Positions 45,811-54,086 of a stretch of DNA of 64,000 nucleotides are shown here, piece after piece. Below the pieces are notes generated by a model that saw nothing but the letters and a program-made list of their open reading frames with translations, searched no databases and was not told the DNA's origin. Location: NCBI GenBank assembly GCA_964370775.1, contig CAYJKT010000014.1, forward strand, positions 5,892 to 69,891. Direction: 5' to 3'. Source of the DNA: SIG603 sp964370775 (GTDB lineage: Bacteria > Bacillota > Clostridia > Oscillospirales > Acutalibacteraceae). The position numbers were made by a program, and so were the translations under genes. Positions within the stretch are counted from its first letter, which is position 1. Each line of letters starts with the position of its first letter.

Positions 45811-46884
45811 ATGGGTAAAGCGTACTTAGTATTGGAAAATGGAACAACATTTACTGGAGAGTCTTTTGGTATGGAAGGCGAAGTGACAGCAGAAGTTGTT
45901 TTTGCAACAGGTATGACAGGATATTTAGAGACATTAACAGATAAAAGTTATTTCGGGCAGATCGTTGTACAAACGTTCCCCCTTATTGGCAATTACGGAG
46001 TTATTCCTAATGATTTTGAGAGTGATTCAATTGGTCCTAAAGCATATATAGTTAAAGAATGGTGTCAAGTTCCCTCAAATTTCAGATGTGAAGGGGACTT
46101 AGACACTTTTTTCAAGGAACGTGGCATTATAGGTCTATGTGGCATAGATACAAGAGCATTAACTAAGATTATTAGAGAAAAAGGTGTTATGAATGGTGCT
46201 ATTGTTAGCGACCCATCACACGCTGATTTCGATAAAATCAAAGCGTATAAAGTAGAGAACGCAGTAGCTAGTGTTTCTGTAAAAGAACCTTATGTAGTTA
46301 CAGAGGAAAACCCGTCATGCAACATTGCACTTTTAGACTTCGGTTTAAAAATGAATATAGCAAGAGAGCTTGCAAAACGTGGCGCAAAAGTTACTGTTTG
46401 CCCACATAACACGACTGCTAGCCAGTTAAAAGAAATGGGAATTGACGGCGTTATGCTATCTAATGGCCCTGGCGACCCAAAAGAGAATGTAGAAGTTATT
46501 GAAAACATTAAAGAGATAGTTAAAATGGGTATTCCTGTTTTTGGAATTTGCTTAGGCAACCAGCTTTTAGCACTTGCACATGGATTTAACACAAGCAAGC
46601 TAAAATATGGTCACCGTGGTGGTAACCAACCTGTTAAGGATATGGAAACTGGCAGAGTTTATATCTCTAGCCAAAATCACGGTTACGCAGTAGAGAGTTC
46701 AACTATCGACACAAAAATCGCTAAAGAATATTTTGTGAATGTAAACGACAAAACTTGCGAAGGTGTTGTATATGGCGACGGCAGAGTATTTTCTGTTCAA
46801 TTCCACCCAGAAGCATGTGGTGGTCCACTAGATACATCTTGGTTGTTCGATAAATTTGTTAACATGGTAAAGGGGGATAAATAA
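45811..46884 (+). CDS. carA: Carbamoyl-phosphate synthase small subunit (glutamine amidotransferase)
   Basis: 357 aa. N-terminal CarA domain (LENGTTFTGESFG, TGMTGYLETLTD) and C-terminal class I glutaminase with the catalytic Cys in VFGICLGNQ (Cys247) and the His/Glu in VQFHPEACGGP. It supplies ammonia from glutamine to CarB for carbamoyl phosphate, used for pyrimidines and arginine. The start is ATG 45811 after AAGAAGG; an earlier in-frame ATG (45793) precedes that site. Its stop overlaps the carB start by 1 nt (TAATG). A TATAAT box at 45761-45766 is a candidate promoter but lacks a clear -35. Confidence 0.95.
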   Translation: MGKAYLVLENGTTFTGESFGMEGEVTAEVVFATGMTGYLETLTDKSYFGQIVVQTFPLIGNYGVIPNDFESDSIGPKAYIVKEWCQVPSNFRCEGDLDTFFKERGIIGLCGIDTRALTKIIREKGVMNGAIVSDPSHADFDKIKAYKVENAVASVSVKEPYVVTEENPSCNIALLDFGLKMNIARELAKRGAKVTVCPHNTTASQLKEMGIDGVMLSNGPGDPKENVEVIENIKEIVKMGIPVFGICLGNQLLALAHGFNTSKLKYGHRGGNQPVKDMETGRVYISSQNHGYAVESSTIDTKIAKEYFVNVNDKTCEGVVYGDGRVFSVQFHPEACGGPLDTSWLFDKFVNMVKGDK

Positions 46885-49800
46885 TGCCACTAAATAAGGA
46901 TATTAAAAAAGTATTGGTTATAGGCTCTGGTCCTATAGTTATTGGACAAGCAGCAGAGTTCGATTATGCTGGAACTCAAGCTTGTAGAGCATTAAAAGAG
47001 GACGGAATTGAGATAGTTCTTGTTAACTCTAACCCTGCTACTATTATGACAGACAATAGCATGGCTGATAAAATTTATATAGAGCCTCTAAACCTAGAGA
47101 CTATTAGAAGAATTATCAAGCTTGAAAAACCAGACAGCATTTTGTCAGGTTTTGGTGGTCAAACAGGTCTTACACTTTCTATGCAACTTGCAAAAGAAGG
47201 TTTTTTAGAGAAAAACGGTGTTCGTTTGCTAGGTGCTTCACCTGAGACTATCGACAAAGCAGAAGACAGACAAATATTTAAAGATACAATGGAAAGCATT
47301 AACCAACCTTGTATTCCGTCTAAAGTTGTTACCAATTTAGAGGACGCTTTAGAGTTTGCAGAGGAAGTTGGCTACCCTGTAATTATCCGTCCAGCGTTCA
47401 CACTAGGTGGCTCTGGTGGTGGTATTGTTGATAACAAAACTGACATGCTAGAAGTTGCAGCTAACGGTCTTGCTCTTTCTCCAATAACACAAATACTTGT
47501 AGAAAAAAGTATTGCTGGTTGGAAAGAGATTGAGTTTGAGGTTATCAGAGACGGTATCGGCAACATAATCACAGTTTGTTCTATGGAAAACTTCGACCCT
47601 GTTGGCGTTCACACAGGCGACAGTATAGTTATAGCTCCTGCTGTTACTCTTGCTGACAGAGAGTACCAAATGCTAAGAACAGCTTCATTAAATATCGTTA
47701 CTTCTCTAGGTGTTGAGGGTGGCTGTAACGTTCAGTTAGCGCTTCACCCAACATCATTTGATTACGCAGTTATCGAGGTTAACCCTCGTGTGTCTCGTTC
47801 ATCTGCTCTTGCTTCAAAAGCTACTGGTTATCCAATTGCTAAAGTTGCAGCAAAAATCGCTATCGGTTATACTTTAGACGAGATTATCAACGCAGTTACA
47901 GGCATTACTTATGCTTCTTTTGAGCCAGCGCTTGACTATGTTGCGTTAAAATTCCCAAAATGGCCTTTTGATAAATTCGTGTATGCAAAAAGAAATTTAG
48001 GTACACAAATGAAAGCTACTGGCGAGGTTATGTCTATTGCTGATAGTTTTGAATTAGCGCTTATGAAAGCTGTTAGAGGTGCAGAGATTTCTCTTGACAG
48101 CATTGATTTACCAGAGTTCCATAAAAAGAGTGACGAGAGTTTATGGAAAGTTTTAAAAGATGCAACTGACCAAAGATTATTTGCTATTGCAGAATTAATG
48201 AGACGTGGCGTGACTATCCAAGAAATTCACGATTACACATTAATTGACATTTGGTTCTTAGCTAAAATTGACAATATTTTAAGCTATGAAAACTCAATTA
48301 AAAACTCTGTAATCACAGAAGAACAATATATTAAAGGTAAAAAATTAGGCTTTACAGATGCAACTTTAAAAAGAATTTCTGCTAATGAAATTGCTCATAA
48401 GCTTGAAGAGACTTATAAAATGGTTGACACTTGTGCTGCTGAATTTACAGCTAAAACTCCATATTTCTATGGAACATACTTAACAAAAGAGCAAGGTAAC
48501 GAGAACGAAGCTCTAGACTTTATCGGCAAAACAGATAAAGAAACTATCGTAGTTTTAGGCTCTGGTCCTATCAGAATTGGACAAGGTATCGAGTTCGACT
48601 ATGCTTCTGTTCACTGTGTACATTCTCTACAAAAACTAGATTATGAAGTTGTTATTATCAACAATAACCCAGAGACTGTTTCTACTGACTTTGATACAGC
48701 TGACAGACTATATTTTGAGCCACTTTGCCCAGAAGATGTTATGAACATCATTAATTTAGAGAAACCTAAAGGCGTGTTCGTAGCGTTCGGTGGTCAAACA
48801 GCTATCAAACTAACAAAAACTTTAGCAGAAAATAATATTCCAATCTTTGGTACATCTGCTGATAATATCGACGCTGCTGAGGATAGAGAGCGTTTTGATG
48901 CAGTTCTTGAAAAATGTGGCATTAAACGTCCAAAAGGCTTCACAATTATGACAGCAGATGAAGCTTTAGACTCTGCTAAAAAATTGGGCTATCCAGTGCT
49001 TATGAGACCATCTTACGTTCTTGGTGGTCAAAACATGATTATCGCTTATACAGATGAAGATATAGAAGAATACATGGAGATTATTCTTCGCCAAAAACAA
49101 GAAAACCCAGTGCTAATCGACAAATACATCAGTGGTTTAGAGCTAGAAGTTGACGCAATTTGCGACGGCGAAAATATCTTAATTCCTGGTATTATGGAAC
49201 ATATCGAGAGAACTGGTGTTCACTCAGGCGATAGTATTGCGATTTACCCAGCTACTCATATTGATGACAAAATGACAGCTGAAATTATTGAAACAACAGA
49301 GAAAATCTGCCGTGAACTTGGTGCTATTGGCTTAATGAACCTACAATACATCATAATGGACGGCGACCTATATGTTATCGAGGTTAACCCTAGAGCGTCT
49401 AGAACTGTGCCTTATTTAAGTAAAGTTACAGGAGTTCCAATGGGTGAGCTTGCAACTAAAGTTTCTCTAGGATTTAACCTTAACGACCTAGGGTACGGAA
49501 CTGGTTTATACAGAGTTTCTCCATACATTGCAGTTAAAGTACCAGTGTTCTCTTTTGAGAAATTAACTGATGTTGATACACAATTAGGCCCTGAAATGAA
49601 ATCTACTGGTGAAGTTTTGGGTATCGGTAACAACTTAGAAGAAGCTTTATATAAAGGATTGGTTGCTGCTGGCAACAAAATGAAAAAAAGTGGTGGTAGA
49701 GTATTTATCACTGTAAGAAATCAAGACAAAGCTGAGATAGGCGAGATAGCTAAAAAATTCAGCAAGCTAGGTTTCGAGCTAAATGCTACTATGGGAACTG

Positions 49801-50936
49801 CTTCTGTTCTTGCTAAAATGGGCTTGAAAGTTAAAATTGTGGATAAAATCCACCAAAGTGCAACAAACACAATGACATTGCTAGAGAGCAAAAGCGTTGA
49901 CTATATCATTTCTACTTCATCAAAAGGTAGAAACCCAGAGAGAGACAGCGTTAAAATTCGTAGAAAAGCAAGCCTTTTAGGTATACCTTGCTTAACTTCT
50001 TTAGACACAGCAAATGCACTTGTTGATAGCTTGATGAGCCATTACAACGAGAGCAACATGGAGATTGTTGACATCAACAATATGCGTACTGAGAAGCAAA
50101 AAATCACTTTCACAAAAATGCAAGGTACAAGCAACGACTATATCTATATCGATTGCTTCAAAAACGAGATTTCTTCACCAGAATTCTTGTCTATCTACCT
50201 AAGCGACAGAGCAGTTGGTGTAGGTGGCGACGGCGTTATACTAATTTGCCCATCTAAAGTTGCTGATGTTAAAATGCTTATGTACAACCGTGACGGAAGC
50301 GAAGGCAAAATGTGTGGTAACGGAATTCGTTGTGTTGCTAAATACGTTTATGATAACGACATGGTTAAAAAAGATTTAATCACAGTAGAGACTGCTGCTG
50401 GAATTAAACAATGCGAAGTTATCACTAAAAACGGATTGGTTTCAAAAGTTAAAGTAGACATGGGCAAAGCTATGTTTAAATCAGAGCAAATTCCTACTAC
50501 TTTAGAGGGCGATTTCATAATTAACCGTGAGCTAGTTGTTGGAGAAATTCCATACAATGTGACTTGTGTATCTATGGGCAACCCACATTGTGTTGTATTC
50601 TGCAATTCAATTGACAAACTAGACCTTACAACTATAGGCAAAAAGTTTGAGAAAAACTCAGTATTCCCAGAGGGTGTTAACACTGAGTTTGTTGAAGTAG
50701 TTGACGACAAAACTGTTAAAATGCGTGTTTGGGAACGTGGCATAGGCGAGACACTAGCTTGTGGAACAGGCGCGTGTGCAGCAGCTGTTGCAGCGATTTT
50801 AAACGGATATTGCAAAGAAGATGCTGACATTAGAGTTATTCTAAAAGGTGGCGACTTAACAGTTAATTATTCACATGATGTTGTTCACTTAACAGGTAAT
50901 GCAGAAAAAGTGTTCGACGGAGTAGTTGAAGTATAA
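46884..50936 (+). CDS. carB: Carbamoyl-phosphate synthase large subunit fused to diaminopimelate epimerase (CarB-DapF)
   Basis: 1350 aa in a single frame. Residues 1 to about 1060 are complete CarB: two ATP-grasp halves (IGSGPIVIGQAAEFDYAGTQ near 10 and LGSGPIRIGQGIEFDYASVH near 555) and the C-terminal MGS allosteric domain (FITVRNQDKAEIGEIAKKF to NALVDSLMSH). A junction of about 10 residues leads to full DapF (about 1067-1350) that starts ITFTKMQGTSNDYIYIDCF. Both catalytic cysteines are present: MCGNGIRC (Cys1144) and LACGTGA (Cys1293). DapF converts LL- to meso-diaminopimelate for lysine and peptidoglycan. No stop codon or strong ribosome binding site lies at the junction. CarA precedes with 1-nt overlap. 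Confidence 0.95.
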   Translation: MPLNKDIKKVLVIGSGPIVIGQAAEFDYAGTQACRALKEDGIEIVLVNSNPATIMTDNSMADKIYIEPLNLETIRRIIKLEKPDSILSGFGGQTGLTLSMQLAKEGFLEKNGVRLLGASPETIDKAEDRQIFKDTMESINQPCIPSKVVTNLEDALEFAEEVGYPVIIRPAFTLGGSGGGIVDNKTDMLEVAANGLALSPITQILVEKSIAGWKEIEFEVIRDGIGNIITVCSMENFDPVGVHTGDSIVIAPAVTLADREYQMLRTASLNIVTSLGVEGGCNVQLALHPTSFDYAVIEVNPRVSRSSALASKATGYPIAKVAAKIAIGYTLDEIINAVTGITYASFEPALDYVALKFPKWPFDKFVYAKRNLGTQMKATGEVMSIADSFELALMKAVRGAEISLDSIDLPEFHKKSDESLWKVLKDATDQRLFAIAELMRRGVTIQEIHDYTLIDIWFLAKIDNILSYENSIKNSVITEEQYIKGKKLGFTDATLKRISANEIAHKLEETYKMVDTCAAEFTAKTPYFYGTYLTKEQGNENEALDFIGKTDKETIVVLGSGPIRIGQGIEFDYASVHCVHSLQKLDYEVVIINNNPETVSTDFDTADRLYFEPLCPEDVMNIINLEKPKGVFVAFGGQTAIKLTKTLAENNIPIFGTSADNIDAAEDRERFDAVLEKCGIKRPKGFTIMTADEALDSAKKLGYPVLMRPSYVLGGQNMIIAYTDEDIEEYMEIILRQKQENPVLIDKYISGLELEVDAICDGENILIPGIMEHIERTGVHSGDSIAIYPATHIDDKMTAEIIETTEKICRELGAIGLMNLQYIIMDGDLYVIEVNPRASRTVPYLSKVTGVPMGELATKVSLGFNLNDLGYGTGLYRVSPYIAVKVPVFSFEKLTDVDTQLGPEMKSTGEVLGIGNNLEEALYKGLVAAGNKMKKSGGRVFITVRNQDKAEIGEIAKKFSKLGFELNATMGTASVLAKMGLKVKIVDKIHQSATNTMTLLESKSVDYIISTSSKGRNPERDSVKIRRKASLLGIPCLTSLDTANALVDSLMSHYNESNMEIVDINNMRTEKQKITFTKMQGTSNDYIYIDCFKNEISSPEFLSIYLSDRAVGVGGDGVILICPSKVADVKMLMYNRDGSEGKMCGNGIRCVAKYVYDNDMVKKDLITVETAAGIKQCEVITKNGLVSKVKVDMGKAMFKSEQIPTTLEGDFIINRELVVGEIPYNVTCVSMGNPHCVVFCNSIDKLDLTTIGKKFEKNSVFPEGVNTEFVEVVDDKTVKMRVWERGIGETLACGTGACAAAVAAILNGYCKEDADIRVILKGGDLTVNYSHDVVHLTGNAEKVFDGVVEV

Positions 50937-50960
50937 TAATAGCAAAATAATATAATTAAA

Positions 50961-50994
50961 AGCTAGTGAAAGACTGAAAAGTAGTTCACTAGCT
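50961..50994. repeat. Perfect 10-bp inverted repeat after carB-dapF
   Basis: AGCTAGTGAA (50961-50970) and TTCACTAGCT (50985-50994) flank 14 nt. It stands between the stop codon and the main terminator and may stabilise the 3' end of the mRNA. Confidence 0.55.
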
Positions 50995-51000
50995 ATATGT

Positions 51001-51041
51001 AAAAACCTGTGCAATGCGATATGCAAAGCACAGGTTTTTTG
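51001..51041. terminator. Bidirectional intrinsic terminator
   Basis: AAAAACCTGTGC (51001-51012) and GCACAGGTTTTTT (51028-51040), a 12-bp stem with T-runs in both directions; it ends carB-dapF and also the minus-strand acetyltransferase genes. Confidence 0.85.
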
Positions 51042-51049
51042 CGTTTTAG

Positions 51050-51076
51050 TAGGAGACGGCGTCCTCGACGTCCCAA
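51050..51076. repeat. GC-rich imperfect palindrome
   Basis: AGGAGACG...CGTCCC ends with GC-rich core GCGTCCTCGA, directly after the terminator. It stands out from the AT-rich surroundings and resembles the elements at 8471 and 38264. Confidence 0.4.
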
Positions 51077-51158
51077 TACAACATTTCTCTATTATGTGTG
51101 AATATTGTTACAATACACTCACAATTTTGTGAATAACCAGAAGCATTTATTCATCACA

Positions 51159-51707
51159 TCAAATGCTCTTTGTGTGGTTAAATTCTCTCTTGAGGATATC
51201 CATATATACAACGTCAATATATTTACCATTTTTATAAGTAGCTTCTCTACGTCTGCCGAATTCCTTAAAGCCAACCTTTTTGTAACTAGCCAATCCTTGT
51301 TCATTATCAGAATTAACTAATAATATAATATTATTTAAGTTTAAGGTATTAAACCCATAATTTACCATTAAATTCAAGGCTTCTGTACCGTAACCCTTAC
51401 CACGATTTTCTTTTTCACCTATGAAAAGTCCTATCATAGCTATCCTTGAAATATTATCTATATCCATAAAACCAATATTGCCGATTAGCTCATCATTTTC
51501 ACTTAAAACAATGGCATAATTCTGACCTTCACAAGCCATTTTCTCCAAACGTGTTTCCTCATTTTTTAAACTTATGAGCCGTTTGTAATTATTCAAATTA
51601 CCACTGACAGAGTAATCATTAAGCCATTTTGTGTAAATCTCTACATCATCAACGCAAATAGGTGAAAGGTATAGTCGTTCACCTATTATTTTTTGAAAAT
51701 ATTTCAT
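51159..51707 (-). CDS. GNAT acetyltransferase, RimJ/RimL-like
   Basis: About 182 aa. RimL-like opening (IIGERLYLSPICVDDVEIYTKWL) and the acetyl-CoA binding motif A (IGLFIGEKENRGKGYGTEAL, with Q/R-x-x-G-x-G/A as RGKGYG), then NLNNIILLVNSDNEQGLASYKKVGF. It would acetylate a small molecule or a protein amino group. I set the start at ATG 51707, preceded by AGGAGG; an upstream in-frame ATG at 51770 falls in the leader hairpin. Last of three tandem acetyltransferase genes on the minus strand. Confidence 0.85.
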   Translation of the reverse strand: MKYFQKIIGERLYLSPICVDDVEIYTKWLNDYSVSGNLNNYKRLISLKNEETRLEKMACEGQNYAIVLSENDELIGNIGFMDIDNISRIAMIGLFIGEKENRGKGYGTEALNLMVNYGFNTLNLNNIILLVNSDNEQGLASYKKVGFKEFGRRREATYKNGKYIDVVYMDILKREFNHTKSI

Positions 51708-51762
51708 ATTAAATCCTCCTGTTATATAAATGCCACTCACAACAACATAAACTGATGTGAAG
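51708..51762 (-). promoter_or_regulatory. Stem-loop leader of the third acetyltransferase gene
   Basis: On the minus strand TCACATCA...TGTTGTGAG (stem TCACA/TGTGA, 51737-51760) is followed by GG, ATTTATATAA and AGGAGG. The same order of elements occurs before the other two acetyltransferase genes at 52259-52318 and 52892-52951. Confidence 0.5.
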
Positions 51763-51772
51763 ATTATCAAAA

Positions 51773-52258
51773 TTATTTAATTGCACGTCGAATGCTCTTT
51801 GCGTAAAAAATAATATCCATGCCTTCTTTTATATTATGCTGTTTTCCTGTTTTAATATATCCCATTTTTTCATACAAATAGCATAGTTTAGCTTCTTGCT
51901 TGATTGTGTCGAGTTCCCATCTTTTAGCACTTGGATATAATTTTTCAACCTCTGCAATGGTCATTTGAGCGTATCCAAATCCTTGATATTGTGGTAAAAT
52001 TCCCATTGGTGAAATTCTACATGTATATTCATTTATTCGGATAACTCTAATAAATCCTACTGTTTTATCACCAAATTTAACAATATAATAATCGGTATAG
52101 TCTTGATTCAATTTTTCAAGCACTCGCTCAATAGTTTCAGTTGCAGGGTTTGTTTTTTCATCATTATATTTTCCGAACAAGGACTTAAATGCTGCAATTT
52201 GAATAGAATGAATTTCTCTACAATCGTCACTAGTAGCTTTTTGAAGTATTATATTCAT
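51773..52258 (-). CDS. GNAT acetyltransferase
   Basis: 161 aa. Standard single GNAT domain: N-terminal ATSDDCREIHSIQIAAF, central VGFIRVIRINEYTCRISPMGI, motif A with ILPQYQGFGYAQMTIAEVEKL (Q-x-x-G-x-G) and C-terminal LCYLYEKMGYIKTGK. The substrate is unknown. Start ATG 52258 lies 10-12 nt after GGGAGG. Middle gene of three tandem acetyltransferases; the three are not close copies of each other. Confidence 0.85.
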   Translation of the reverse strand: MNIILQKATSDDCREIHSIQIAAFKSLFGKYNDEKTNPATETIERVLEKLNQDYTDYYIVKFGDKTVGFIRVIRINEYTCRISPMGILPQYQGFGYAQMTIAEVEKLYPSAKRWELDTIKQEAKLCYLYEKMGYIKTGKQHNIKEGMDIIFYAKSIRRAIK

Positions 52259-52318
52259 ATTAATTCCATACCTCCCATTATATAAATATCCCTCACAACA
52301 GCAATTATTGATGTGACC
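52259..52318 (-). promoter_or_regulatory. Stem-loop leader of the second acetyltransferase gene
   Basis: On the minus strand TCACATCA...TGTTGTGAG (stem 52294-52317), then GG, ATTTATATAA and GGGAGG, nearly the same as the leader at 51708-51762. The 57 nt between this leader and the first acetyltransferase gene are featureless. Confidence 0.5.
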
Positions 52319-52375
52319 TAATCTAATTGTTTACTTACCAAGTTAAATGTTAATAATTACTGACATAATGATTTA

Positions 52376-52891
52376 CTATTTAATTATTTCATAGCACTTA
52401 ACATCGCATAATTTATCTGAACCGAATTTTTCTTGAGCTTTTGTGTTATGCGTATATTTCATTCCACATTTTTCCATAACTCTACCAGAAGCTATATTAT
52501 CAACATGATGTTTTGCAATAATCTTTGAAAAATTTTCATTAAACAAATTTTCAATAACCACATTGAAAGCTTCTGTAACAATACCAGTATTCCAATATTG
52601 ATATGATAAAACATAGCCTATTTCTGCTGTTTTATTATTGTTACAAATATCAACAATATCTATCGCCCCAATAGGGTCATCATTGCCTTTTATAGTTATT
52701 GCCCAACGATATTTTGAGTCTTCATTTAGATACATATCTAACAGCATTTTTGTTTCGTCAACATTTTTGTGTGGATACCAACGACAATATTTTGCTACAC
52801 GCTCATCATATGTCCAGTTTTTAAACATTGCATTAAAATCATTTTTATTAAAAGGTCTTAAAATTAATCTATTTGTATTTAGCACACTCAT
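52376..52891 (-). CDS. GNAT acetyltransferase, RimL-like
   Basis: 171 aa. Opening TNRLILRPFNKNDFNAMFKNW is typical of RimJ/RimL/Acetyltransf_3 proteins; then IGAIDIVDI, EIGYVLSYQYWNTGIVTEAF (motif A, with the W-x-x-G-I variant) and HHVDNIASGRVMEKCGMKY. It probably acetylates an N-terminal or small-molecule amine. First gene of the three in transcription order. Start after AGGAG. Confidence 0.87.
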   Translation of the reverse strand: MSVLNTNRLILRPFNKNDFNAMFKNWTYDERVAKYCRWYPHKNVDETKMLLDMYLNEDSKYRWAITIKGNDDPIGAIDIVDICNNNKTAEIGYVLSYQYWNTGIVTEAFNVVIENLFNENFSKIIAKHHVDNIASGRVMEKCGMKYTHNTKAQEKFGSDKLCDVKCYEIIK

Positions 52892-52951
52892 CCCATAATC
52901 TCCTGCTATATAAATTTCTCGCTATTTCAAACGCTTTTTATCACTTCGAGA
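52892..52951 (-). promoter_or_regulatory. Stem-loop leader of the first acetyltransferase gene
   Basis: On the minus strand TCTCG/CGAGA (52917-52951) forms a short stem, followed by AATTTATATA and AGGAG. The stem sequence differs from the other two leaders but the order of elements is the same. Confidence 0.4.
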
Positions 52952-53049
52952 TTACATAATAACCCCTTAATTTATCTATTATATCACACAATTACCAAAA
53001 AGCACATTGACTATATGTTAATTTGTAAAAACATATTATAATATTAAGA

Positions 53050-53106
53050 AAAAATGAAAAAAAAATAAAGTTAGCACATTTTGCCATATAACAAAATGTG
53101 CTAACT
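53050..53106 (-). terminator. Intrinsic terminator of the opp operon
   Basis: AGTTAGCACATTTTG (53069-53083) and CAAAATGTGCTAACT (53092-53106), a perfect 15-bp stem with an 8-nt loop. On the minus strand it is followed by TTTATTTTTTTTT. It marks the 3' end of the oligopeptide operon. Confidence 0.9.
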
Positions 53107-53120
53107 ACCATTAACATATG

Positions 53121-54086
53121 TTAATCTTTAATTTTATCAATGTTGTGGCAAGCTACTTGGTGGTTTGCCTCAACCTCTTTTATTTCTGGTACAGTTGTTT
53201 GGCAAATCTCAGTAGCGTAACGGCAACGAGGCGCAAATTTGCAACCTTTTGGTACATTAATAGGGCTTGGTACATCACCCTCTAGCTCTATTTGTTTGCG
53301 GTTTTTCTCAGCTTCTGGGTCTGCTAAAGGTATAGCAGAAATTAACGCTTTTGTATATGGATGTTTTGGATTTTTAAAGATAGTTTCGCTATCTGTAAGC
53401 TCCACAACAGAGCCTAAATACATAACCATGATACGGTCTGATATATGCTTAACCATTGATAAATCATGGGCGATAAACATATATGTTAAGCCAAGTTCCC
53501 TTTGCAATTTAATTAGCAAGTTAACTACCTGTGCTTGTATCGAAACATCAAGCGCAGAGATAGGTTCATCACAAACTATAAACTCAGGGTCTATTGCAAG
53601 TGCACGTGCTATACCTATGCGCTGACGCTGCCCGCCGGAAAACTCATGCGGAAAGCGTGAAGCATGCTCTTTATTTAAGCCAACAAGCTCAAGTAATTGA
53701 TAAACACGCTCTTTACGCTCTTTAGGTGTTAATAGTCCGTGTATTACAAGACCTTCTTGTATTATAGATTCAACTGTCATACGTGGGTTTAGTGAAGCAT
53801 ATGGGTCCTGAAATATAATTTGGCAATTTTTGCGAAAGTTTTTCATTTCAGCAGGGTTCATTGTTTTGATATCCTTGCCACGATAAACTATTTCGCCAGT
53901 AGTTGCCTCATAAAGTTTAATTAGTGTGCGCCCACATGTTGTTTTACCACAGCCACTTTCGCCAACAACGCCCAAAGTTTCGCCTTTGCGTATTGTAAAG
54001 TTGACATCGTCAACTGCCTTTAGCGTTTTTTTGCCAACTTTAAAATGTTTGCTAACATTGCGCAATTCAAATAAATTTTCTTGCAT
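53121..54086 (-). CDS. oppF: Oligopeptide ABC transporter ATP-binding protein OppF/DppF
   Basis: 321 aa. Walker A GESGCGKTTCGR, signature EFSGGQRQRIGIARAL, Walker B FIVCDEPISALDVS, switch FIAHDLSMVKHISDR, and the C-terminal oligopeptide extension with the Fe-S type cysteines (GCKFAPRCRYATEICQ). It is one of two ATPases that power peptide import. Start overlaps the oppD stop by 1 nt. Last gene of the operon. Confidence 0.95.
   Translation of the reverse strand: MQENLFELRNVSKHFKVGKKTLKAVDDVNFTIRKGETLGVVGESGCGKTTCGRTLIKLYEATTGEIVYRGKDIKTMNPAEMKNFRKNCQIIFQDPYASLNPRMTVESIIQEGLVIHGLLTPKERKERVYQLLELVGLNKEHASRFPHEFSGGQRQRIGIARALAIDPEFIVCDEPISALDVSIQAQVVNLLIKLQRELGLTYMFIAHDLSMVKHISDRIMVMYLGSVVELTDSETIFKNPKHPYTKALISAIPLADPEAEKNRKQIELEGDVPSPINVPKGCKFAPRCRYATEICQTTVPEIKEVEANHQVACHNIDKIKD

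Noticed and set aside
50041..50110. Internal start that would give a separate DapF protein
   Set aside because: The ATG codons at 50058 and 50082 have only weak purine-rich sequence upstream, and nothing interrupts the frame; the fusion reading is simpler, though a minor internal start cannot be excluded.
50348..50830. A 160-codon minus-strand frame across the DapF part of the fusion
   Set aside because: Shadow frame. The plus-strand DapF catalytic motifs are intact, so the coding strand is clear.
51708..52951. An integron cassette array with attC sites
   Set aside because: The leaders are short, sit next to the ribosome binding sites, lack GTTRRRY-type ends, and there is no integrase gene in the window.
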